This document shows, piece after piece, positions 1 to 6,582 of a stretch of DNA of 10,559 bases. The stretch lies in contig RGOY01000033.1 in assembly GCA_010028225.1 (NCBI GenBank), forward strand, positions 1-10,559. The letters are read 5' to 3'. The stretch comes from Actinomycetota bacterium. Lineage in GTDB: Bacteria > Actinomycetota > Actinomycetes > Nanopelagicales > Nanopelagicaceae. A program made the position numbers and the translations under genes. The notes under the pieces are model-generated. The model saw only the letters and a program-made list of their open reading frames with translations. It was not told where the DNA came from and ran no database searches. Every line of letters starts with the position of its first letter. The first letter of the stretch is position 1.

Positions 1-473
1 CGTTCAATGTGGTGGGTGGGTTGATAGCAGGTACTTTGAGTCGCAAAGTTTCTGCATTTAAAGCATTTCGTCTTAATTATCTTCTCTGGGCGATCTTGTC
101 GATACCACTTGCATTTACACACTTTGACTGGAGCCTTGGAGTTACCGTCGCTTTCCTAGCATTTCTAGGAGGAGCTCAACAAGTTTTCTATTGGGAGATA
201 ACTGAAGCGGTGAGACCAAAAGGAACTGCAGTACAAGCGCTAGCTTGGCTCTGGACGATCGAAGGCTCTGCCGCTGCGCTCGCAATCGCTGCAGGTGGAT
301 TTATCTCAGAACATCTCTCTCCACGTTACTGCCTCTTCATCACTACCATCGCGCTCTTCATTGGGTTTTTCATCATCACATTAGGTAAGAGAGCACTTGC
401 AAATGCAGATCGGATTCCCACGGCCGAAGAGGATTTGCGGGCGATGGAAGAAACTTCAGATACGACGAGATGA
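1..473 (+). CDS. MFS-type transporter, C-terminal fragment (5' end outside window)
   Basis: The reading frame is open from the first bases (codons for F-N before the GTG at 9), so this is the tail of a gene that begins left of the window and not a gene starting at 9. About 156 residues are visible. They form four or five hydrophobic stretches typical of membrane helices (for example LLWAILSIPLAF, LGVTVAFLAFLGGAQQVF, ALAIAAGGFI, CLFITTIALFIGFFIITLG). A basic cytoplasmic-type loop (SRKVSAFKAFR) sits between the first two, and a charged, non-membrane tail of about 30 residues ends the protein. This pattern fits the C-terminal half of a 12-helix major facilitator transporter. No substrate can be inferred. 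It is followed after 38 bp by an acetyltransferase on the same strand. MFS is the best guess; another polytopic permease is possible because the N-terminal half is missing. Confidence 0.6.
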   Translation, partial: FNVVGGLIAGTLSRKVSAFKAFRLNYLLWAILSIPLAFTHFDWSLGVTVAFLAFLGGAQQVFYWEITEAVRPKGTAVQALAWLWTIEGSAAALAIAAGGFISEHLSPRYCLFITTIALFIGFFIITLGKRALANADRIPTAEEDLRAMEETSDTTR

Positions 474-511
474 GTCAGCGTTGATGCTCAGTATCTCGGA
501 ATTTATGCGCA

Positions 512-1003
512 ATGTTTATTGTTGAGCGAATCAATTCGCAGCAATGGCAACTACTGAAGGATCTACGCCTTGCTGCACTCACTGAGAGCCCTGACTGGTT
601 TGCGGGCGACTTTGAAGTAGAGAGCCGGCGCAGTCAAGAAGAATGGCTTGAAGTTCTCAATCAAGATTACTGGTTCGCGCTTCTTGAAGATGAAAAAGCA
701 ATCGGTCTTATGGCAATCAGTGATCGAGAAGCCGGCAGGGGAACTGACTGTTGGCTTTTTAGTTGCTGGGTAGATCCTTCATATAGAAGACAGGGGTTAC
801 TTCATCTATTGATGGATCGATTTGACCAAGAGTGCAGGTCCAAAGGTTGGCAAGTGCAGGGACTGGGTGTTTGGCCGAATAACTTGGTTGCGATTGAAGC
901 CTATGAACGAATTGGGTTTGAGAAGTCCGGCGAGCCAAAACCAAGTCGAATAAAGCCAGGGCAGTCCTATCAGTTGATGCGAAGGACACTTCCAATAATC
1001 TGA
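512..1003 (+). CDS. GNAT family N-acetyltransferase
   Basis: This 163-aa protein has the length and motif order of a single-domain GNAT enzyme, which transfers an acetyl group from acetyl-CoA to an amine. The central beta strand (WLFSCWVDPSYRRQG, about 81-95) leads into the acetyl-CoA pyrophosphate loop at 92-97 (RRQGLL). The last position of the usual R/Q-x-x-G-x-G/A motif is Leu, a mild deviation. The C-terminal NNLVAIEAYERIGFEKSG (123-140) is the standard N-x-x-A-x-x-x-Y-x-x-x-G-F motif. The N-terminal part (RLAALTESPDWFAGD) resembles GNATs that act on small molecules or protein N-termini, but the substrate cannot be named. The ATG at 512 has only a weak, distant purine run (CGGA at 497-500). 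It is a stand-alone gene between the transporter fragment and ppk, with no functional link evident. Confidence 0.85.
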   Translation: MFIVERINSQQWQLLKDLRLAALTESPDWFAGDFEVESRRSQEEWLEVLNQDYWFALLEDEKAIGLMAISDREAGRGTDCWLFSCWVDPSYRRQGLLHLLMDRFDQECRSKGWQVQGLGVWPNNLVAIEAYERIGFEKSGEPKPSRIKPGQSYQLMRRTLPII

Positions 1004-1050
1004 CGTAGCCATCTGAATCTCACCTTCGCTTTGGGACGTGTATGCCCCTT

Positions 1051-1072
1051 GTTCACTTTCCATTCACTGTCA
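1051..1072 (+). promoter_or_regulatory. Putative PHO box (two 11-bp direct repeat units) before ppk
   Basis: Two consecutive 11-nt units, GTTCACTTTCC and ATTCACTGTCA, share the core TTCACT in register. Actinobacterial PhoP/RegX3 response regulators are known to bind tandem 11-nt direct repeat units with a core close to GTTCACC, and ppk is a known target of phosphate-responsive two-component systems in Streptomyces and mycobacteria. The site ends 17 bp before the preferred ppk ATG at 1090. I see no good -10 box between the site and the ATG, so how it would drive transcription is unclear. The site lies inside the longer possible reading frame starting at 1042, which is one more reason to prefer the 1090 start. 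Confidence 0.45.
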
Positions 1073-1077
1073 ACACC

Positions 1078-1082
1078 GAAGG
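1078..1082 (+). promoter_or_regulatory. Ribosome binding site deciding the ppk start
   Basis: GAAGG lies 7 nt before the ATG at 1090, a standard Shine-Dalgarno distance. The alternative ATG at 1042 has only a GGG at 1033-1035 with little further match to the anti-Shine-Dalgarno sequence. This supports starting ppk at 1090. Confidence 0.5.
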
Positions 1083-1089
1083 TTGTCCG

Positions 1090-3084
1090 ATGCTTCGTTT
1101 TCAGTACACGGACCGCGAACTTAGTTGGCTTGATTTCAACGAACGCGTGCTTGAGTTGGCTGAGGATGAGAATTTGCCCCTACTGGAAAGAGCACGATTC
1201 CTAGCAATCTTTGCATCTAATCTAGACGAGTTCTACATGGTTCGAGTGGCAACTTTAAAGGAGTTGATTGCTGCGGGAGTTTCCAGTTCTAACTCAGCAG
1301 GATATTCCCCCACCCAGCTGATGAGTACCATCGCGGACCGTGCAAAGAATTTAGCCAAGAAGCACTCAGATCTCTTCCAGAACGAAATTAACCCACTTCT
1401 CAAGAACCTTGGCATTGAATTGGTCAACTGGAAAGACCTTGAAGAAGATGAAATCATCGAAGTTAACGGAATTTTCGAACGCCTCATCTTTCCGGTCCTC
1501 ACCCCACTTGCAGTGGATCCATCGCGTCCATTCCCGTACATCTCGGGACTCTCACTCAATCTTGCAGTCGTCGTTCGTCAACCCGGCTTGGACGAGGAGT
1601 CTTTTGCCAGAATAAAAGTACCAACAAATCTGCCACGATTTATTCCAACCCGAAGAGGCGTAGCTCCTCGCTATCTTCCACTTGAACAGGTGATTGCTGC
1701 TCAGTTGCACCAACTTTTTCCAGGAATGGAGATTTTGGATCACCACGCATTCCGTCTAACAAGAAATGCTGATCTTGACCTTGAAGAAGAAGAGACTGAT
1801 AGTTTGATTTCAACTTTAGAGCAGGAACTTCAACGGCGCAGATTTGGCCCGCCAGTACGGCTTGAAGTTGATGAAAACATAAAACCGGAGTTATTGGTAA
1901 CTCTGGCTGATGAGATGGATATCGACCTTAACGAAGTTATCCGCGTATCTGAACCACTAGATCTGACCGCCCTAAATTTCTTCGCTGATTTCGAAGTCCC
2001 TGGGCAGCGATTTGGAAAGTTTTCTTCAGTAAGCGAGGTTCTGTTGCACCACCCCTATGAGTCATTTTCAAACTCGGTGGTTAGATTTGTGCAACAGGCA
2101 GCACGAGATCCCCAGGTTCTCGCCATCAAGCAGACTCTTTATCGAACTTCTGGCGACTCTCCTTTGATGGAGGCGTTGATTGAGGCGGCCGCCAGCGGAA
2201 AGCAGGTGCTTGCTGTGGTTGAACTCCGAGCTCGTTTTGATGAACTGGCTAATGTGCGTTGGGCCAGAAAACTGGAAGAAGCAGGCGTGCACGTCGTTTA
2301 TGGACTTTTAGGTTTTAAGACGCACGCAAAACTCTCGCTTGTGGTTCGCGAAGAGGCAAATGGAATCAGACGGTACTGCCACGTTGGAACTGGAAATTAC
2401 AATCCAAAAACTGCACGAATCTACGATGACTTGGGGATATTGAGCGCCGACCCTGAACTAGGTGAAGATCTGACAAGACTTTTCAACCAACTTTCTGGAT
2501 ATGCTCCTGACGCTCACTATTCAAGACTTCTAGTAGCACCAAGGACGATACGAAGCGGGTTGCTTGACTTAATCGATCTAGAAGTTGAAAACCATCAAGC
2601 CGGCAGACCCGCTCGAATTCGCATGAAATTGAATTCGCTAGTCGATGAGCAATTCTGTGATCATCTTTATCAAGCTTCGCAAGCCGGGGTGCCAATTGAA
2701 CTGTGGGTAAGAGGTATTTGCGCGATTCAACCCGGAATTCCTGGAGTATCGGATCAGATTCGAGTTCGCTCGACTCTAGGTAGATTCCTCGAACACTCTC
2801 GGATATTTCACTTTGCCAATGGTGGGACCGATGAATATTTCATTGGCAGTGCAGATTTAATGGAACGTAACTTAGATCGTCGAGTTGAAGCGTTAGTCCG
2901 GATTAAGCGCCCCGAACATAAAATTGAATTGGATCGACAATTCGTTGCCGCTTTCAGTGACGAAGTTTCTCGTTGGGAATTGACTGATGGAACGCGGTGG
3001 GTTCGAAAGCACAAGGATGAGAGTGGCCAGCCCCTCATTGACCTGCAAGAAGCAGAAATCTCCCGACGGAGGGGAAGACAGTGA
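1090..3084 (+). CDS. ppk1: Polyphosphate kinase 1 (PPK1)
   Basis: PPK1 reversibly polymerises the gamma-phosphate of ATP into inorganic polyphosphate, using a phosphohistidine intermediate. The protein is 664 aa from the ATG at 1090. An upstream in-frame ATG at 1042 would add 16 residues, but family members begin just before the N-domain motif RELSWLDFNERV (here 9-20), and a better ribosome site precedes 1090. Hallmarks in order (664-aa numbering) are RPFPYI (146-151), HHPYESF (320-326), KQTLYRTSGDSP (347-358), the first catalytic-core histidine in GFKTHAK (H412, expected autophosphorylation site), HVGTGNYNPKTARIYDDLG (431-449), GIPGVSDQIRVRS (549-561) and the second essential histidine in FLEHSRI (H569). 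All expected domains are present and nothing is truncated. The last bases overlap the next gene (GTGA), giving the ppk–mutT1 order seen in mycobacteria. A PHO-box-like repeat precedes the start. The operon converges on ppx, so opposing polyP enzymes lie close together. Confidence 0.97.
   Translation: MLRFQYTDRELSWLDFNERVLELAEDENLPLLERARFLAIFASNLDEFYMVRVATLKELIAAGVSSSNSAGYSPTQLMSTIADRAKNLAKKHSDLFQNEINPLLKNLGIELVNWKDLEEDEIIEVNGIFERLIFPVLTPLAVDPSRPFPYISGLSLNLAVVVRQPGLDEESFARIKVPTNLPRFIPTRRGVAPRYLPLEQVIAAQLHQLFPGMEILDHHAFRLTRNADLDLEEEETDSLISTLEQELQRRRFGPPVRLEVDENIKPELLVTLADEMDIDLNEVIRVSEPLDLTALNFFADFEVPGQRFGKFSSVSEVLLHHPYESFSNSVVRFVQQAARDPQVLAIKQTLYRTSGDSPLMEALIEAAASGKQVLAVVELRARFDELANVRWARKLEEAGVHVVYGLLGFKTHAKLSLVVREEANGIRRYCHVGTGNYNPKTARIYDDLGILSADPELGEDLTRLFNQLSGYAPDAHYSRLLVAPRTIRSGLLDLIDLEVENHQAGRPARIRMKLNSLVDEQFCDHLYQASQAGVPIELWVRGICAIQPGIPGVSDQIRVRSTLGRFLEHSRIFHFANGGTDEYFIGSADLMERNLDRRVEALVRIKRPEHKIELDRQFVAAFSDEVSRWELTDGTRWVRKHKDESGQPLIDLQEAEISRRRGRQ
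3068..3074 (+). promoter_or_regulatory. Strong Shine-Dalgarno for the GTG start of mutT1
   Basis: GGAGGGG lies inside the 3' end of ppk, 6 nt before the GTG at 3081. It supports the GTG start over the downstream ATG at 3108. With the 4-bp stop/start overlap it suggests translational coupling with ppk. Confidence 0.7.
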
Positions 3085-3977
3085 TCAGGGATGAAGAAGA
3101 CGTGATCATGGCGGCGGGAGCCGTTGTCTGGCGACGAAACCCTGAAGGAAAAATTGAAGTCGTAGTCATACATAGACCGGCTTACGACGACTGGACTCTT
3201 CCAAAAGGGAAGGTGGAGGGCAGCGAGACGCTCATAGCCTGCGCATTTCGAGAAATAAGAGAAGAGACTGGCCTATTGACGCGATTCGGTCCCTACATCG
3301 GCGATACGTTCTACGAAGTCAATGGAGTTCCCAAGGTTGTCCGCTATTGGTCAACACAGGTTGTCGATGGCGATGATCAGAGTTTTGACCGAAGTGAAGT
3401 TGACGAGCTGCTCTGGCTTTCACCGAAAAAAGCTCTTGAGAGGCTGACCATCAAAGATGATCGGCATATAGTCAAATCTTTCATGAAATTGAAGCGAGAT
3501 ACGACTCCATTGATCTTACTGAGACACGCGAGAGCCCTTGATCGGAAGGAGTGGAGTGGTGATGATGGAGATAGGCCACTCACTGAGGAAGGTCACCGCC
3601 AGGTGCGTAAGTTGATAGATACTTTGCATCCGTTTGGCCTCAGCGCCATTCACACTTCAGACGCGATTCGATGTTTGGACACGGCCCGACCGATTTCGCA
3701 GGCTCTTGGTGTCGAACTAGTCGTGAGTGCAAAATTGAGTGAATACGAGTATCACCGAGATAGGACAAGCACAGCAAAATATATTGAGAACCTGTTCAAG
3801 CTTGACCAATCAGTTCTGGTCTGTGGTCATAATCCCATGCTCACCAAAATAATAAAGAAAATGGCGAGAAGACTTGATATGTATAAAGGGGATTTTTCGT
3901 TAGGGAAAGGCGATGCGTTCATATTGCATCGGAGCAATGGGAAGATTAGGGAGATTGATCACCTCAAAAGTACTTGA
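3081..3977 (+). CDS. mutT1: MutT1-type Nudix hydrolase fused to a SixA-like histidine phosphatase
   Basis: This 298-aa protein has two domains. Residues about 9-135 form a Nudix hydrolase with a perfect box at 43-65 (G-x5-E-x7-REIREETGL), which supplies the metal-binding glutamates. Residues about 143-295 form a histidine phosphatase of the SixA/phosphoglycerate mutase superfamily, with the catalytic RHA at 148-150, an Arg in SDAIRCLDTA (193-202) and the second active-site His in CGHNP (248-252). Mycobacterial MutT1 has the same fusion; it degrades 8-oxo-(d)GTP and diadenosine polyphosphates and sits directly after ppk1 there too. A role in nucleotide-pool sanitation or polyphosphorylated nucleotide turnover is therefore likely; the true substrate here is inferred. 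The start is GTG, overlapping the ppk stop by 4 bp, with a strong GGAGGGG ribosome site. An ATG at 3108 is a weaker alternative. The stop is only 7 bp from the end of the convergent ppx gene, leaving no room for a separate terminator. Confidence 0.93.
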   Translation: MIRDEEDVIMAAGAVVWRRNPEGKIEVVVIHRPAYDDWTLPKGKVEGSETLIACAFREIREETGLLTRFGPYIGDTFYEVNGVPKVVRYWSTQVVDGDDQSFDRSEVDELLWLSPKKALERLTIKDDRHIVKSFMKLKRDTTPLILLRHARALDRKEWSGDDGDRPLTEEGHRQVRKLIDTLHPFGLSAIHTSDAIRCLDTARPISQALGVELVVSAKLSEYEYHRDRTSTAKYIENLFKLDQSVLVCGHNPMLTKIIKKMARRLDMYKGDFSLGKGDAFILHRSNGKIREIDHLKST

Positions 3978-3984
3978 GAGTGGT

Positions 3985-4923
3985 TTAACCGCTCCCGCTA
4001 AGCCAATCAAGCCTTCGCAAGACGATACCTTCTCGAAGTGCCCATGGGCAGATTTCAATCAATGGAATCGCGAGTTCGCGAACGAGATATCTAGCCAGGA
4101 GCGCCCCAGCAACAAGTTGGTCAGCGCGATTGGTCGACACTCGAGGAAGCTTCGCTCTTTCCGCAACAGTCATGCCAGCAAGTCGCTTGGTCATAACCTC
4201 TAGTGACTTGCTCTCGATCACTCCATCTGGAGTGTCAAAGAATTCACGGGAAATACGTGCCAGCGTTCGCAAGGTCTTGCTGGTACCAATGACTCTGAAA
4301 CTATTGAATGGTGAAAGCTCCTCAACCAGGCTCTTTAGTGTCTTTTCAAAGTGATCCTCAAGTGCCACGAGACTCTTATTCGTGAATGGATCGCCCTTCA
4401 AGAATTTGCGTGTCATTCGATTTGCTCCGACAGGATAAGAGTGGGCCAATTCGGGAGATTCATCACTGCCGGCTGCAACTTCGAGAGAGCCTCCACCGAT
4501 ATCAATGACTAGGAGGTCTCCACTCGACCAACCAAGCCATCTTCGAACGGCAAGGAAAGTAAAACTCGCTTCCTCTTCACCCGAAAGAACTTGAAGATCG
4601 ATTCCAAATTCTTGATTAAGTGAATCTATTATTTCTGAACCATTGTGCGCTTCTCTTATCGCAGAAGTTGCAAAAGCCAGAATCTCATCAGTCTCTAATC
4701 GCTCAGCTTGGGCTACAGACTCGGCGATGACATCTGTCAGCGAAGCGATTCCCTTGTTTGAAATATTCCCTTCATTATCCAGAAAGTCTGTGAGTCTAAG
4801 TTCGGTTTTAAAACTTGAAGTGTGAACGGGTCTTGCACCGCGGTGTCCATCAATAACCTGCAGATGCACGGTATTTGAACCGACATCCAAGACCCCTAGC
4901 CGCATTCGGCGAAGATAACGCAT
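3985..4923 (-). CDS. ppx: Exopolyphosphatase, Ppx/GppA family
   Basis: This 312-aa enzyme of the actin-like ASKHA fold should release orthophosphate from polyphosphate ends, or remove the 5'-phosphate from pppGpp; sequence alone does not separate the two. The phosphate-1 loop is DVGSNTVHL (13-21). The Glu-rich turn SGEEEASFTF (114-123) carries the catalytic glutamate position. DIGGGSLE (141-148) is the second phosphate loop, GTSKTLRTLARI (213-224) the following motif, and ICPWALREGIVLRRLD (291-306) the C-terminal signature. It is the short, two-domain type like mycobacterial Rv0496 (Ppx1), lacking the C-terminal HD-like domain of E. coli PPX. An alternative ATG at 4905 (residue 7) would give the N-terminus MRLGVLDVGSNT typical of relatives. 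However, GAGGA spanning the upstream stop lies about 12 nt before the ATG at 4923 and no such site precedes 4905. The gene follows the glycosyltransferase after 15 bp on the same strand, so they are probably co-transcribed. It faces the ppk operon tail to tail. Confidence 0.95.
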   Translation of the reverse strand: MRYLRRMRLGVLDVGSNTVHLQVIDGHRGARPVHTSSFKTELRLTDFLDNEGNISNKGIASLTDVIAESVAQAERLETDEILAFATSAIREAHNGSEIIDSLNQEFGIDLQVLSGEEEASFTFLAVRRWLGWSSGDLLVIDIGGGSLEVAAGSDESPELAHSYPVGANRMTRKFLKGDPFTNKSLVALEDHFEKTLKSLVEELSPFNSFRVIGTSKTLRTLARISREFFDTPDGVIESKSLEVMTKRLAGMTVAERAKLPRVSTNRADQLVAGALLARYLVRELAIPLIEICPWALREGIVLRRLDWLSGSG

Positions 4924-4938
4924 TTGGCCAGAAAATCC

Positions 4939-6459
4939 TCAGCGAATTGCCTGTTCCAGAATCTGACGATTTGCGAGCAACACAGTTTCTTCTTGTTCAC
5001 TCTTATCGTCAGTATGGATGTAAATAGATGAACCGAAGGCCCGTGCAGCAATCTCTTGCCTAACTTTCCAATAGCTGGAGCTGGCCCCAGTTAGAACATG
5101 CTCAAACCTTCGTTGACTTTTGATAAGAGGGCGAAGTTCAGAAGATGTTTGGGTCTGAGAAAATATTGGAGGAGTCAGATCAAGTGTTGGAACCGGTGCG
5201 CCCACCCGCGGGACCGTCATGCGATAGAGGAGTGACAGATGTCGTAGAGCGCTGAAAGCTGCAAAGCGTAGTCTGCGCGATAGTTGAGTTCGAAGCAGAT
5301 AGATGAAATAGCTACCTCGGAAAGTTAATCCTTGAGAAGATTTCATTACGACATTCATTATTTCACTCATTGATTCCGCTGCACCTGTAGCCGATGGAAG
5401 GTAGCTGGTGGCGTCGATTAACTCACGCCGTACATTTGCATCACGTAGTAGACGTACAACTCTTGTGATCTCATTTGGATTCAATGGATTGGCATACAGA
5501 GCGAAGCCATAGTCGGCGCACCACCGCGCACGAGCTTCTTGATTATCTGTTCCCCGAACATTTGGCACGAAAACAGTAGGAATTCCTGCTGGAAGAAGTT
5601 CGTGGACGCTGTTGTAGCCAGCAGCAGCGACAGCTCCATCAAACGCGTGCAAGACGTCCGCCAATGGAAAGTAGCGGACTACATGCACATTCATTCCTTC
5701 AGGTATCAAAGATTTTCCGGTGCTATCGACTGGCTCCTTCGTCATTACTACCTGAACGCCACGCCAACTTTGCAGACCTCTGAGCGCGGCAGTTAGCTTC
5801 GAGTTAAAGTCCAGGTCACCGGTTCCCATCTGGACCAAGACGGCAGGCTTCTCTAGATTCAGTCCCAATTTCTTTCTTGCTCGTGCTCGAGCTAGGGCAA
5901 AGTCTTTTTTATATAAAGTAACGGGGGCGATTCGCTTAGCATCATGTCTCTTCGACGTAGGCCCATGGTCATACTCGAACGCAAAATCTCCCGGTTCGAT
6001 GATGAGATCCATGAGTCGGGACTGTAAAGGAAGGAGATGCTTTTGCGGTGTTTGTTGCCAAAGGCCTCGACGCATCCAAATCAACTTCAGTCGTGGTCTC
6101 ATGCTGCGGGCTGCAATAACTCCTGGGTAGGGAACGACGCCATCAAAGACCATGGCAACAGCATTGGTCTCATCGATGAGAGCTACTAAGCGGTCGCGAA
6201 GGTATGCATCCCACTTAATTGCCGGCATCAACCCGCGATCTCTTCCGGGGATGTACTCCACGGGAATCCCCATGGACTCTCCAACCTCAGCAACTGCACC
6301 AGCCATTGAGACGATGACAACATTGGCTTCTTCGACCAAGTCCTGTGCAATTGCGCTGGCACGGGCGAGGTGCCCCATCCCGACTCCGTTGCTGGTCGCG
6401 AGAATTACAGTCGGAAGCCCCGGTCTTTTTTCCATAAGAGCACTTTTTTGGGGCTTCAT
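4939..6459 (-). CDS. GT-B fold glycosyltransferase, MurG/GT28-like, unknown acceptor
   Basis: This 506-aa protein has the two halves of a GT-B nucleotide-sugar glycosyltransferase. The N-terminal Rossmann half starts with PTVILATSNGVGMGHLARA (16-34), a glycine-rich first loop like the G-x-G-G-H region of MurG and diacylglycerol glucosyltransferases. The C-terminal donor half begins at AVLVQMGTGD (206-215). It contains AAGYNSVHELLPAGIPTVFVP (279-299) and DNQEARA (305-311), the signature that binds the UDP-sugar in GT1/GT28 enzymes. The last 130 residues are an unusual extension. Residues about 383-416 are rich in Arg and hydrophobic residues (for example FIYLLRTQLSRRLRFAAF) and could be a membrane-associating amphipathic helix. 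The remainder is polar with no motif I recognise. There is no signal peptide, so it probably works at the cytoplasmic membrane face. The ATG at 6459 has a weak ribosome site (GAAAG); ATG 6435 is an alternative. It leads a probable operon with ppx, preceded by a PHO-box-like repeat. Lipid, sterol or cell-wall glycan acceptors are all possible. Confidence 0.8.
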   Translation of the reverse strand: MKPQKSALMEKRPGLPTVILATSNGVGMGHLARASAIAQDLVEEANVVIVSMAGAVAEVGESMGIPVEYIPGRDRGLMPAIKWDAYLRDRLVALIDETNAVAMVFDGVVPYPGVIAARSMRPRLKLIWMRRGLWQQTPQKHLLPLQSRLMDLIIEPGDFAFEYDHGPTSKRHDAKRIAPVTLYKKDFALARARARKKLGLNLEKPAVLVQMGTGDLDFNSKLTAALRGLQSWRGVQVVMTKEPVDSTGKSLIPEGMNVHVVRYFPLADVLHAFDGAVAAAGYNSVHELLPAGIPTVFVPNVRGTDNQEARARWCADYGFALYANPLNPNEITRVVRLLRDANVRRELIDATSYLPSATGAAESMSEIMNVVMKSSQGLTFRGSYFIYLLRTQLSRRLRFAAFSALRHLSLLYRMTVPRVGAPVPTLDLTPPIFSQTQTSSELRPLIKSQRRFEHVLTGASSSYWKVRQEIAARAFGSSIYIHTDDKSEQEETVLLANRQILEQAIR

Positions 6460-6491
6460 GCTTTCAATTTAGGTGGGTACCGCTTCATTAA

Positions 6492-6519
6492 AGTTTATGG
6501 AAGTTTTACTTTCCGTGAA
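6492..6519 (-). promoter_or_regulatory. Candidate promoter of the glycosyltransferase–ppx operon
   Basis: Read on the minus strand, TTCACG (6519-6514) could be a -35 and TAAACT (6497-6492) a -10, each matching four of six consensus positions, with a 16-bp spacer. Transcription would begin near 6485, giving a leader of about 26 nt. The -35 is the core of the second GTTCACG repeat, and about 12 bp separate that repeat unit from the -10. PhoB/PhoP-activated promoters usually have this layout, with the activator site replacing a weak -35. Confidence 0.4.
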
Positions 6520-6531
6520 CGATGCGTGAAC
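6510..6531 (-). promoter_or_regulatory. Putative PHO box (two GTTCACG units, 11-bp period) before the glycosyltransferase
   Basis: On the minus strand the sequence reads GTTCACGCATC then GTTCACGGAAA: two 11-nt units whose first seven bases are identical. This matches the direct-repeat-unit form (core near GTTCACC) bound by actinobacterial PhoP/RegX3-type regulators. The site lies about 50 bp before the glycosyltransferase ATG and overlaps the proposed -35. It could also affect the divergent sulfotransferase, whose ATG is about 51 bp to the other side. Confidence 0.5.
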
Positions 6532-6582
6532 TCCAGTAAGAGCTAGCGAAAGCGAATCCCTGTAGCGATATCTTGACCAGGT

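Larger units (their letters stand above)
6460..6582. other. Divergent intergenic region between glycosyltransferase and sulfotransferase
   Basis: These 123 bp are the only divergent gap in the window and must hold any dedicated promoters for both flanking transcription units. On the minus strand there is a plausible promoter combined with two GTTCACG repeats. On the plus strand I see no convincing -10/-35 pair before the sulfotransferase ATG. That side instead contains a short tandem AGCGAA-AGCGAA at 6545-6556, followed by AGCGAT at 6565-6570. No open reading frame or RNA gene is visible. Confidence 0.7.

Noticed and set aside
1042..1089. Upstream ATG extending ppk by 16 residues.
   Set aside because: The added residues have no counterpart in PPK1 proteins, the ribosome site is weaker, and the extension would cover the PHO-box-like repeat. 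It cannot be excluded outright.
3979..3993. Small near-palindrome around GGTTTAACC at the convergent ends of mutT1 and ppx, considered as a bidirectional terminator.
   Set aside because: The stem is only four paired bases plus a few outer matches with a one-base centre. It is AT-rich at its core and has no T-run on either side.
3913..4203. Plus-strand open frame of 96 codons spanning the end of mutT1 and antisense to ppx.
   Set aside because: It overlaps two clearly conserved genes, has no recognisable motif or ribosome site, and is best explained as a shadow frame.
6152..6472. Plus-strand open frame of 106 codons antisense to the glycosyltransferase N-terminus.
   Set aside because: The composition is that of an out-of-frame reading (Ser/Ala/Thr/Arg-rich, no motif), opposite a well-supported catalytic domain.
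6545..6570. AGCGAA-AGCGAA tandem followed by AGCGAT upstream of the sulfotransferase.
   Set aside because: The units are only six bases long, irregularly spaced after the second copy, and match no binding site I know. A chance origin is likely.
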